Shown piece by piece: positions 31,027 through 40,585 of a stretch of 64,000 nt of DNA. The notes below the pieces were generated by a model, which was given only the letters and a program-made list of their open reading frames with translations, made no database searches and had not been told where the DNA came from. The position numbers were made by a program, and so were the translations under genes. Numbering within the stretch: position 1 is the first letter of the stretch; every line of letters begins with the position of its first letter. The stretch is from Ilyonectria destructans (lineage: Eukaryota; Ascomycota; Sordariomycetes; Hypocreales; Nectriaceae), in assembly GCA_020740775.1 (NCBI GenBank), contig JAHEWK010000029.1:248001-312000 (forward strand), in the 5' to 3' direction.

Positions 31027-33825
31027 TCATCCCAAGTAGTCTTTCAACTCTTCCGACTCCTCTAACAAAGTGTTGAACGAGAATGGTGCAAACGGCCAAC
31101 CCGCAAACTCTGCGAACTTGGAGAAGGACTCAACCCACGCCAATCTGAGCGAGTGCAACATGGCACTGGTACCCTCCATGCACACCAAAATGGCAATCGC
31201 TATGAAACTTATCAGTGGCCATCTTGTAGCAGTGAAATTGAAGGCAGAGCTTACTGAGGAAGAACCAGATATAGAAACAGACGACAATCATAATGACGCC
31301 GACAACGCCTCCCGTCTTTAGAGCACAGCCTAGAGTCATGTTCCAAAGCACCACACTCAGTTGCTGATGGGCCAGCGACAAGGCCCAGAGACGTAGGTAC
31401 GAAGCAGTGTGGGAAACGCAGTTCAAGCAAAACTCTGTAGGCACGGGTTAGGATCCAATGTCCCCTGGATTGCAGACAAAGCGGCAGCTTACCAATAGTG
31501 TGGATGGCTTGGTAAATCATGACCTCGCCAAACTCGAACTCCTCGTGGTCTTCGTCAATGTTCTGGGTAATCATTGCAACACCATCGCCATCATCGCCAA
31601 AGCTGTCGCCGTGTCCATTGACCAAAGCCTCATTCTCATCGTCACCGCCCACGGCGCTAGCACGGGAGGTTTCGCCGATGCCGCGATAACCCTTAGCGCG
31701 GGCACGGTTGTGTTCCCAACGGAGAAAGAAGGGCTTGAGGAAGAGCAGGATCGGGACCTGGATAAAAGCTATCAAAAGCAGAATGACCTGAACATACTCT
31801 TGCCCAGCGTACAAGCGCTCGTCAAGAGTTCCAGGCTGCAGGAACATGTAGATCAACATATTCAGAAGGCCAGGAGGCTGCGCACCAGTATAAAGCCAGT
31901 CCACAGACCACTTATAGATGATGCAAAGGACGAGGTAACCGAAGATAGCCTGGAAAAAGATCATTCTAGGAAGGAAATTACCCCAGATATCAATAGGCTT
32001 CTTGAAATGTCTCGCGTTAATGTAGGAGAAGCAAAGCGAGTAGGTCATGTGAGCCCAGCCGAGGATGATACTCATCTTCATCTTGTAGCTGTTGCTGAAG
32101 AGAAGATTGTTCTCTGTTCCATGCCATGCCCAATCTAGACCGAATGGGTAGCGGTAGCCGTGGTCGTTTAACGTAGCAGAAACAGACTGATTTTCTTGCC
32201 AGCCTTCCGGCTTCTTGAACGTCCAAGCGCTGTCAAACAGGGTCATAGACTTGGAGAAGGCGTCATTGTAGATAAGGCTAGTAAATAAAGAGAAGACTGC
32301 CATGATCAGCGCAATATATCGACCGTAGAAGATTATAGCGAACAGTTCGAATGTAACCTTCTTCAGAGGCTTCTCCCAATAGATCATGGCCAACGCAGCA
32401 GAGAGCATTATAACAGCGTGTCCAAAGTCGCCAAACATCACAGCAAAGAGGAAAGGGAAGGTAATGATGACAGGCATGACCGGGTTAACCTCCTGGTAGG
32501 TGGCTGTACCATACGCATTGACAATGGTCTGGAAGCCTTCGGTAAACTTATTGGTCTTTATATAAGTGGGTGGCTTCTTGTTGGTTCGAACCTCATTGAT
32601 GATGGACGGAACGGAGGGGCCAGCTCGATTGGTAACATCCTGGAGAGTAGTCCTAATAAGAGGCAAATCATTAGTGGGACACCAACCCTCAGCGATGAGG
32701 GTCGGGTGGGCAGGATCGTAAGAGAACAGGTTGAGGGTGGTGTATACAGCCTTCTCCTTTGCAATGAGCACCATCCAGGCAGACAGAGACTGTGAAATTT
32801 GGTTGAGCTCTGCCTCAAGAGTAGTCTGGGTGTTGCGAAGGACGCTCTGGACGTCCTCGAGACGATTGTTCACCCCGTGAATCTGGTCACGTCGGATGTC
32901 GCTGTTCTCGTCGACATTGTACACCTCAGCTCCCATGGATTCAGCTATCTTCCGGATCTTGGCGACAATCTCTTTGCCATGAGCAAAGATGAGAAAGACA
33001 TTCTTCTTAACAGCCTCGTTGTTCGTGGGGTCGGTTAACGGCTCTAGAATCTCCGACTGTTTCATGTACAGGTTGCCACGAAGAGTTCGCCAGAGGATAC
33101 GCTCAAAGGTAGCAATACGATCCCTGGAGATGACGCCAGCAACGAAGTCAATTCTCATGCCGGGAAATGATCTCTCGACGTCAGGCGCAGCGTTATACTG
33201 CTCAACGTCGGAGAGCAACGGCGCGTCGTCGTTGTGTGTAGAGGCTCGAATCCCCTCCACGTTGCCGGGAGCGCGATCAAAGAAGCCGCCAGCCTCCCTC
33301 AGCACCCAGCGCCATTCAATGAGGTCGCTCTCACGCTTCTTGAGGGTCTCGTAGCTGTCGTTCAGTGCGGAGACGCGCTGCTCAAGCTTCTGGCTTCGCT
33401 CGGCGAGTTCATCAATTTCCGAGGCAGAGGGCGACGCGAGCCTCTCAACATCAAGATTAAGCTTTCGAAGTGTGATTCCGGCCTTTTCCATCTGCACATA
33501 GAAGTATCCTGCGTCCCATTAGGCTGAGTACATTCCGAGGGGATACAATGACGTACGCAGCCGTCTTTCGACATTGTGAAGGCGTCGGATCTCCTGAGTG
33601 AAAGTTCGCTGAAAGGCGCTGACATCCTCATTGAGCTGGATGAAATGACACATGAGCAGCCTGCATGGAGGAGATAGCTTGGGCATGGAGGCTTACGTCG
33701 CGGAACTGGCACAATCCAAGCTCGCCAAGGGCAGTGACGACCTCCCGATCGATTTCTTTGGAGACGTACAGCTGCACCATGCTCATGTCCGCCGAGCGGA
33801 ATGGGGTATCCTGTCGTGGAGCCAT
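31027..33825 (-). CDS. vph1: V-type ATPase subunit a (Vph1/Stv1 family)
   Basis: Five exons on the minus strand, 33825-33697, 33635-33557, 33508-31493, 31434-31255 and 31199-31027, encode 858 residues, the usual length of the family. Introns are 48-61 nt with GTAAG/GTACG donors; all joins keep frame. The N terminus [20 protein letters not shown] matches the family's conserved start, which fixes the start codon. The cytosolic N-terminal half contains coiled-coil arms (residues about 55-130). The C-terminal half has about eight membrane helices (for example [19 protein letters not shown]). Exon 4 encodes [20 protein letters not shown], containing the Arg essential for proton translocation in yeast Vph1. 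The end is [12 protein letters not shown]. The protein sits in vacuolar, endosomal or Golgi membranes and couples the c-ring to ATP hydrolysis. It is the one clear housekeeping gene here; a DNA transposon starts 318 bases upstream of its ATG. Confidence 0.96.
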
Positions 33826-34143
33826 GGTGATGGAGCTCGGGGACACCAGGACCAGACTCGAGGTTGTGGTGTAGCTCGTCAACGAGCCAAGGGAAGCCTG
33901 TTGTCGTGACGTCTTGATTGGTGTCAAAAGTCAGTCAAGGCAGGCCGGGCAGTTGCGATTCCGGCACCGCAGTGCCGATAGCATGCGCCAGGTATGGATT
34001 TTAGACTCCTTACATTGGACGGCCACAATCCACTTTCATCGATCAGCAGCCAAATGCCGATCGAGCTAAGGGTGGCTGTGGACAGGGGTGCTCTGTCCAA
34101 GAAAGTGTGTTCACTTCAACCCTTCTCTTTACTGGCCCCAGCC

Positions 34144-34173
34144 CTACGGTCGCACATTACCACATGGGTGACA
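34144..34173 (+). repeat. Left terminal inverted repeat
   Basis: Thirty bases identical, on the opposite strand, to 37701-37730. It begins CTACGGTCGC and ends GGGTGACA. Outside it the two flanks show no further similarity except the TA discussed for the element. Confidence 0.92.
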
Positions 34174-34439
34174 AAACCATGTACGAAAATGACTGGAGCT
34201 ATTTCGCACATAGGCTTTCGGCGTTTTTATATGGGGCTACAGTATTGATATGATAGCGCACTGTTTTCAATGTAGCAGAGCTGATGCCATACCAAGTGGT
34301 GCTGATGCCATTCCATCGGCGCCGAAGCTCCGATAATGCCGGTTCAGGGGGGGCGGGATATTGCAGCTGGAAGCCTTGGAAGCAGGTATGAACTCCGACC
34401 TCTACTACGATTTCGAACCCCTGGTCTGCGTCTCGCACA

Positions 34440-36137
34440 ATGCCGAGGCCCCGTAAGGACTTGGAGCGCGTCAAGGACTGGATCCTCGAGCAGCGGCGAG
34501 AAGGACTATCTATTGACACTATATATGCCCATCTCCGCGACGATGGGCACATACTCGACGTCAGAACCCTGAAAAGGAGGTTAGCGGAATGGGGTGCCCA
34601 GGAGTACTCCCCCCTTCACTCAAAGATTGATACCAACACCTTCGTCGAGCTGATCGAAGGCTACTTCTACCGATACGGATATAGCGACACTTCCATCGTC
34701 CGTGATCTCAAGCGACGCGGCATCGAGATCTCCGAGCGGACTGTACAGGAGTATCGTCCGAAGCATGGCATGAAGCGGCGCTTCCGAGATCTGGCTGAAT
34801 GACAGGAGGCTATTCAAAAAGTAAGAGAGTTCCTCTTCTAAGACGACTGTCAGTATTTAAGCATCAGAGGATTTGGCAGGGGGTATCTATACCATTACGT
34901 CCGCATCCGTGCCGGCGTCCTTGTCGGCCAGAACACTTTATATCGCGAGTACTAAATGAACCCAGAGTGGAAGAAGCGCGCGGAATAAAGACGCCTTGCT
35001 GATTGGAAGCACCGGAAGAACTTCCAGGTTCCTAGGCCTAACTTCATGTGGTCTCTCGATGGTATGAGAAGCTTAAGAACTTCGGCTTCTCTATCTACGC
35101 CTGTATCGACACGTACTCGAGAGCCATCATCTGGATATATGTCGGCAGGGGGAACATGACTGCGCTGAGTTTACTCAAACAGTTTCTACGGACTGTGTCG
35201 TACTCAGGGGTCCGCCCCCTTTTCACCCGCTCGGATCATGGTATCGAGACTCCTCTTTGGGCCGGAGCCCAGGCGATGCTCGCCGACCTTGATCAGACAG
35301 AGTTTCGGTATACCACCGAGGATAACGACCAACGAGTCCACAGGCAGGGAGCGAGACTGAGCTCCTGTCATATCTGGGGGCCAAGCACATCGAACCAACG
35401 GATCGAGTCTTGGTGGGAAAAGCTACTCAAAGGCGTCAGTCAGCGCTGGATCGCGTTCTCACACGAGCTGATTGATAGCGGCCTCTTCCAACCAAACCGT
35501 CTTGCTCACCAGATCGCGGTGTATGCTCTCTATGGACCCATGATCCGTCAAGAGGTTGCGGACTTTACGGAGATGTGGAACGGCCATCGCATCCGGCCAC
35601 AGAAGAATAGGGAGCATCTCGTCGCCGGGATCCCGATGGATCTGTATAATACAAGCGAAGTGGAGAACTGGGCAGTCTATGTAGGGCCTGCGGCTCGAGA
35701 TGGGCTTGCCCAGATGATGGCTGCTGTCGATTTTATCGATATAGACGATCTTCTTGACCCAATAACAACGGACTGGTGTGATCAACAGCTTCGGGATCTT
35801 CAGTTCGATGGTCAGCTAGATGGGGAGCTTGATCATAAGCGACCACACCTCGCGATCTACTTACGGCTTAGAGATAAGATTCAGGTTCATCTCAACTGCG
35901 GGGCAAGTCCGGTGCTGAGCATCCCAGAGAGTCCAGTTGGGGGGCAAGAGAGATTCGTACGTAAAAAAGTACTCTATTGCACTTAAAAGCTAGCTGATAA
36001 TACTTTAGCTTCAGCTCCTCGAGCAGAACTACCTTGAGCCTATTAACAATAGCCTCTCCGGAACTGAGCTACCTGGCGATATTATTAATAGTGTGGACGA
36101 GCTGATGGGGGACCTGGGTCACCTTGAGCTAGAGTAA
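34440..36137 (+). pseudogene. Integrase-core (rve-like DDE) transposase, broken
   Basis: From ATG 34440 a helix-turn-helix-type N terminus (PRPRKDLERVKDWILEQRRE, then ERTVQEYRPKHGMKRRF) runs to TGA 34800-34802. The same frame continues recognisably to FMWSLDG near 35045 but holds further stops (TAA three times). One base is then missing in the GG/TAT join near 35063, after which the frame is open to 35956 or so. The core shows WSLDGYEKL (first Asp), FTRSDHGIET (second Asp) and SNQRIESWW (Glu). An intron candidate GTACGT (35959) to TTTAG (36009) restores a last exon ending ELE at TAA 36135-36137. The RIESWW signature is that of the stand-alone integrase-core family found in fungi and animals. 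The stops suggest an inactive copy. Confidence 0.82.
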
Positions 36138-36152
36138 CTACTATTTCCTCAT

Positions 36153-37391
36153 CTATTTACGAGGATGCCGACTACTTGGCCTCCTCGTATCAACTCCTCG
36201 GGTTCCAGCAGCGGGACCATGGGCAGTGAAGGCAGGGCCAGCCGAGAGCTTCTTATCCTCTGCCTCTACCGAGAGTGCTGAGCTTATAGAGTCTCGAGCT
36301 CGTTTCTGACCCGCGGGGGTCTCGTCCACGTCGCTAGTAATAATCTCGATCTGGTCTTCTGCGCTAGCTCTCGAAGGAGGTAGATCTAGGCTCAGAGAAG
36401 GGCTCAAGGAGGGCGAGTTGAACTCGCTCCCGATTAACAAGGCTGGCTGTACCTTCACCTCGGTCTTGACTAACTCTTTCTTGATTCCCTTCTCCTTTTT
36501 AAACGGCTTTACAGCTGACCTCGGTGTCTTGATATGACGAGGGGCCGGGACTTGTGGTCGAGGAGGCAATAGCTCATAGAAAACAAGAAAAAGGAGATAT
36601 CTGCCCTCTGTTTTACTGAAACGAAAAGGACAGTCCTCGCCGAAAAGCTCTGCGACTGTCTGTCTCTCCCAGTCGAGGTAGCTCAGCTCCGTGATACCCT
36701 CTTTAATATAGGCGTTCTGAACGAGTCTCTTGTTGAATTGAAGAACAGAAGAGAGAGCAGGCTTGTCCTTGAACTGAGGGAAGAAGATGCTGTCGAACCA
36801 GAAGTGGACAGGTAAAGATGGTTCCTCGTCGACGAAGGGGCGCAAAGCGACCTTCAGCAACTCTCTAGCCAAAGACCACTGGGGCTCCTCGTCTTCGTCT
36901 AGTATTTCCCATGGGTCAGGCCTCGCAAGAAAGACGGTGAGACGCATCGAGATCTTCCGCCTGCTCTTGTTTTGGCTCTGTTTAGCCACAGCCTCACTGA
37001 GTTGCGACGAGCTTGCCCTCATGCCCCTCACAATCCAACTCTGGGTAAGTTTGGCATCTCGATATACGGCAGAGGGCCGCAATGCTGCGAGGATACAGCC
37101 AGGGCCGTCTCCAGAGCCGGTGAAGATCGTCTGTGAGGGCGTGGAACGATCAGAGGCTGTTAGGTCGATAGACTGTATAGCGGAGGAGGTGGAAGCTGTC
37201 TCCACGTCTCGAAACGGGATTGGCGAGCTGTCGAGGATGGAGATACTCGTGGGCCAACGTCGCCCGCAATATGGACACAGTTTCGACCCTGGGTAGCTAT
37301 CGCGGATGAAATCGTGGCTCCGTTGGTATGATTTAGGGGCCACGGTCTTCGGAACATCGGGACATGTCTGCGATAGGACGTGATCGGGCAT
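36153..37391 (-). CDS. Transposon accessory protein of unknown function
   Basis: A single open frame of 412 residues from ATG 37391 to the stop at 36153-36155, convergent with the transposase. An AG at 37396-37397 just before the ATG could be an acceptor of an upstream intron, so a further 5' exon is possible. Residues about 30-50 hold SKLCPYCGRRWP, a CPxC pair that may be half of a zinc-binding site. A folded-looking middle part (about 130-275) contains VHFWFDSIFFPQF, ELSYLDWERQTVAELFG and RYLLFLVFYELLP. The C-terminal third is Lys-, Ser- and Glu-rich with likely nuclear targeting (KPFKKEKGIKKE). I recognise no family. Unlike the transposase it has no inactivating change over 1.2 kb, which argues for constraint or recent insertion. 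Confidence 0.7.
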   Translation of the reverse strand: MPDHVLSQTCPDVPKTVAPKSYQRSHDFIRDSYPGSKLCPYCGRRWPTSISILDSSPIPFRDVETASTSSAIQSIDLTASDRSTPSQTIFTGSGDGPGCILAALRPSAVYRDAKLTQSWIVRGMRASSSQLSEAVAKQSQNKSRRKISMRLTVFLARPDPWEILDEDEEPQWSLARELLKVALRPFVDEEPSLPVHFWFDSIFFPQFKDKPALSSVLQFNKRLVQNAYIKEGITELSYLDWERQTVAELFGEDCPFRFSKTEGRYLLFLVFYELLPPRPQVPAPRHIKTPRSAVKPFKKEKGIKKELVKTEVKVQPALLIGSEFNSPSLSPSLSLDLPPSRASAEDQIEIITSDVDETPAGQKRARDSISSALSVEAEDKKLSAGPAFTAHGPAAGTRGVDTRRPSSRHPRK

Positions 37392-37700
37392 ATCTACGTA
37401 CAAGACAAGGTCAGTCGCACAATCTCATAATGGATAGACCCGAGCTTACTTGGGGAATGGATGGGGATAGCCCATAACAGCTATGGGGTGGCGATGGGCT
37501 GGGTATTGATGCTGGTGTGGATGTGTGAGTGGAAGAATTGTGACGCGCACCAGGAATTATTACGACATATTCCCTGGTGGAGATGCCATCTAAATGAAGA
37601 GATACCTTCCGGATAGTGCGCGGTACTGTAGTCTTGCAAGGGGGCACAAAATTACTAAGTATTTTAACATGGTTGAGGCTTCCCAAAAGGGTTACCGGTA

Positions 37701-37730
37701 TGTCACCCATGTGGTAATGTGCGACCGTAG
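37701..37730 (-). repeat. Right terminal inverted repeat
   Basis: Perfect complement of 34144-34173. It is followed by TAGGGTCCAG, while the left end is preceded by CCCCAGCC. Confidence 0.92.
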
Positions 37731-37859
37731 TAGGGTCCAGCTACAATGAGTTAGCTACTATGTCCCCTATAGTTTTAGAGGCGTTAGGGGCACTAGAATG
37801 GAACACAGTGAGTACAGGCTGCTGTAAAATCAGCAAGCCTTTAGTGGATAAGGCACCAG

Positions 37860-38290
37860 AGGAAGTACTTGATGTACTTAACCCAGCCACAGCCGTCGTA
37901 TTTCCGTTTTCGAACTAGCGCCAGGTGATGACCTTTGAAAGGGCCCTCCGTACGATGGCACTATGTTTGTATTGATTGATCCCGCCTGACGGAGGTCCAG
38001 CAGAAGCAAGACAAGGACCAGTTCAGTCCTACAAGTGCTAGAACACTGGCCACAAAGCATTCGCGTGCGAAAAGGAGCTAATGGCAACTTTTGTCCGTTT
38101 CTGGGCCGAAAGGTCGTCGCCTCGATTTGCGAAAGGGCTGTAAGCATCAGTCCTTATCTCAACTCTAAAAAATATCAGTAGTAAGACAGGCACTAACGAT
38201 AACGTACAGAATTTGGAACAATGGACGGGATTGTTACTGAGCCAGGCAGCAGAATTAGGGCCCACCCGCTCGGGACAAAAAAGCGGCACA
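37860..38290 (+). mobile_element. LINE ORF1 relic with a zinc knuckle
   Basis: Near 38030-38072 the forward strand reads SYKC, stop, NTGHKAFACEKE: a CCHC zinc knuckle of the type in LINE ORF1 (compare CYNCQQVGHKAFQC at about 20060), with TAG where a sense codon stood. The surroundings are too decayed to follow. With the family-B 3' end at 40085-40585 it may mark one shattered LINE. Confidence 0.5.
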
Positions 38291-40084
38291 TTCTGACCTT
38301 GCTACGCCGCAGTGTCATCTAGGAGGGTCGGAACACTCCGATGACGAGAGCTATGGATCGACAGCTAAGTACAAGATGAAGCTCACATGGCAAATTTTGG
38401 TTACGCAATTGGCGCTACGTGGTGGATTCGCCTGCAAAGTGATCTGTGCCTTACCAATGAAGATGACCGACGTAATCAAAAGCTCATTAAGCCTAGCCGA
38501 CCCACTCCCCGCTAAGACCAGGCTTTAGATTAACCCAGCCCCGTCCACCCTTTATTTGGATTCCAGGCAGCCATCCCTCGATGAGCCACCGGCATGCACC
38601 GCAAGCTAATCTTCCCCATGTCAGCCCTATAGGACCGCAAAGTCGAGGTTACACAAGTGGATCGAGAGCTATGGTACACTCGGTCAAATTGAACGCATTC
38701 GTGTAGATGAGTGCTGGATCAAGCTCGAACAAAACAGCCCTTCAATCCCACATCCACGCTACTCACCCGGATAACTTCTAAAACTGAGACACACTTACGC
38801 TATCGAGGCTCTAGACCATAAGCAGGGTAGCCTTTATCGCTACGTCATCCAGCTGGATAAATTATTGGGTTCTGGACAGACGAATGAGCAGATACTATTG
38901 ACGAGTCACAACCCTATATCTGAGAGTTGGGACGACCGCCACACATCGTAGATTGCCAACTGCAGCTCGTGGTAAGAAGCATGGCACCTGATGAGGTAAA
39001 TGGAATAGTAATGGCAACGAGACCCAAGGCAGCTCTAGTGGATATCAGACGACAGGCTACAAATTGCTCATTCCTAGGCTAGCAAGAACGCCCTTCTTTA
39101 TATTCACTGCCGCCGTTAAACCGAATGACCTCTGCCAAGTGCCTTGATAGACTGCTCCCACAAGTTACTAATATCTTCTGGGGGAGCGCCAAGCGCCACA
39201 ATAATAAAACGACTCGCTCGCTGGATGAATATCTTGTGCAATCTCACCCAGCCAGCACGGCACGTTTGATCACTTGACGGTCGTCGCCGTCAGAACTACA
39301 AAGCTTCGCTACGTTTCATAGCTTTCTAGGCCTGCATTTAATTCCTTGTTTCTTCTTGAAGTTCAGCCATCATGCGCAACTACATCTACGTAGGTGTATT
39401 AATCACCACGGCCCTTGCAAGCTAACAGCAATCCAGAAAGAGCTCAGCTGCCAACACCACTACCATCTGGTGGAGTCGTGGTGCCCCAAGTATATCGAGA
39501 CTGAACGAAGGTCCCCGCCCACTATCGTGAGCAAGCAATACTGGTGAGACTCTTACACCCATCCCTGATTGTTGTTATTAACTATTCGCAAGGGGAGGTG
39601 ACATCTGTGGTATGTCTGAGCTAAATGATCCGTTAGAATAGTGATCAAAGGACTGACACCTTTTAGCCGCTTGTCGAGAGCGTCAGCAGCCCAACAACCA
39701 CCCCTGGGCGAAATTAATCAGAGGCCGGAATCAAGAATGTCGTACACTCAGCAACTTCCAGCCCGAATGAAGGGCCTTTTTTACGATCAATTAGAATTCT
39801 ACGTACTTGCAAGAAATACAAATACCTTGCCCAAGTGCTCGGATGGTTTTTATTCCGCGTTGGTTACACGCCCTTATGCAGCCTTACCAAGAGCACCACA
39901 TCCTAGACCGGAGAGGTTCATGTTAACTCCAGAGACATAATGGTCGAACACGGAATAGAGAAGGAGAGGAATTTCGTGGCCATATGATCGACCACAGCAA
40001 GATCGACACCCCTAAAACTAGCTTATTTGCCCCAAATCGAGCAACTCAGTAAATAGAAGAAGAGCTTAACAACCCAACAAGACG
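38291..40084. other. Decayed sequence, probably old transposon
   Basis: No open frame of note. A phrase near 38690-38735 reads IERIRVDECWIKLEQN, which faintly recalls a DDE transposase of Tc1 type, but neighbours do not support it. Near 39370 an ATG opens MRNYIYVGVLITTALAS, signal-peptide-like, and then stops at once. Neither is called as a gene. Confidence 0.4.
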
Positions 40085-40585
40085 AATCCAGCAAAGTGTG
40101 GACAGCATACCGGACAGAGATGCTTCAATGCATAGAGAAGCAACATCTCTTTCTATCTTGGAGGAAAGTCGCCATCTGATGACCAAAAATTGACGCCAAA
40201 CTTGGAAGCCATTCGAGCGACAATCCGGTTTGCATTAGCTACAGGCCGCCTTGATGCAAGCTAACCAGTGAGACGAGCATCCCCCCTCAACCCCCCACAA
40301 ACCCACTATTTCCAACTTCACTCGACCCTCACCCTGTGCCATAAAAGCGAACACCGCTTCAGCCGCCGTAGATAGGACACTAAACACTTGAAGAATAGGC
40401 TTCAAGCTAGTTCGTTAGTAATACTAATAAACCACGGGAATCCGCAGAGAGAGAGAACAGGTAAGGAAGCATAATCAACAAGCGGACACGGTAAGGGCTG
40501 CAGGAGACAAGGACAAATTTGGGCAATGTATGGATATATTAGGAATTAGTGCCCTCTCGGTTCAAGCTGCCGGACGTAATAAATT
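40085..40585 (+). mobile_element. LINE family B, 5'-truncated copy B2
   Basis: The end of ORF2 is readable with frameshifts (ending in ALATGRLDAS, then TAA near 40262). It is followed by a 3' UTR matching that of the full copy B1 (CCGCTTCAGCCGCCGTAGATAGGA, GAATAGGCTTCAAG, GTAATAAATTG). It ends near 40585 in a T-rich tail. Confidence 0.85.

Larger units (their letters stand above)
34144..37730. mobile_element. DNA transposon with integrase-like transposase and convergent accessory gene
   Basis: Perfect 30-bp inverted repeats lie at 34144-34173 and 37701-37730 (starting CTACGGTCGCACATTACC). Both carry TA at positions 2-3, so the element may be 34147-37727 (3581 bp) with TA target duplication and 27-bp ends. 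Between them are a rightward, broken transposase with an integrase core and a leftward, open 413-codon gene; their stop codons are 15 bases apart. No other genes are enclosed. The size, ends and gene pair fit a class II transposon. I do not recognise a named superfamily with this arrangement. Confidence 0.85.

Noticed and set aside
37701..37730. Right inverted repeat as a simple direct continuation of the host gene promoter
   Set aside because: The perfect 30-bp complement at 34144-34173, enclosing two transposon-type genes, makes chance or host regulatory sharing very unlikely.
38690..38740. Tc1-like phrase RVDECWIKLEQN
   Set aside because: Only a dozen residues; flanking frames do not continue the family.
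39370..39423. Signal-peptide-like start MRNYIYVGVLITTALAS
   Set aside because: Stops immediately after 17 codons and the following sequence is not coding-like; chance match likely.
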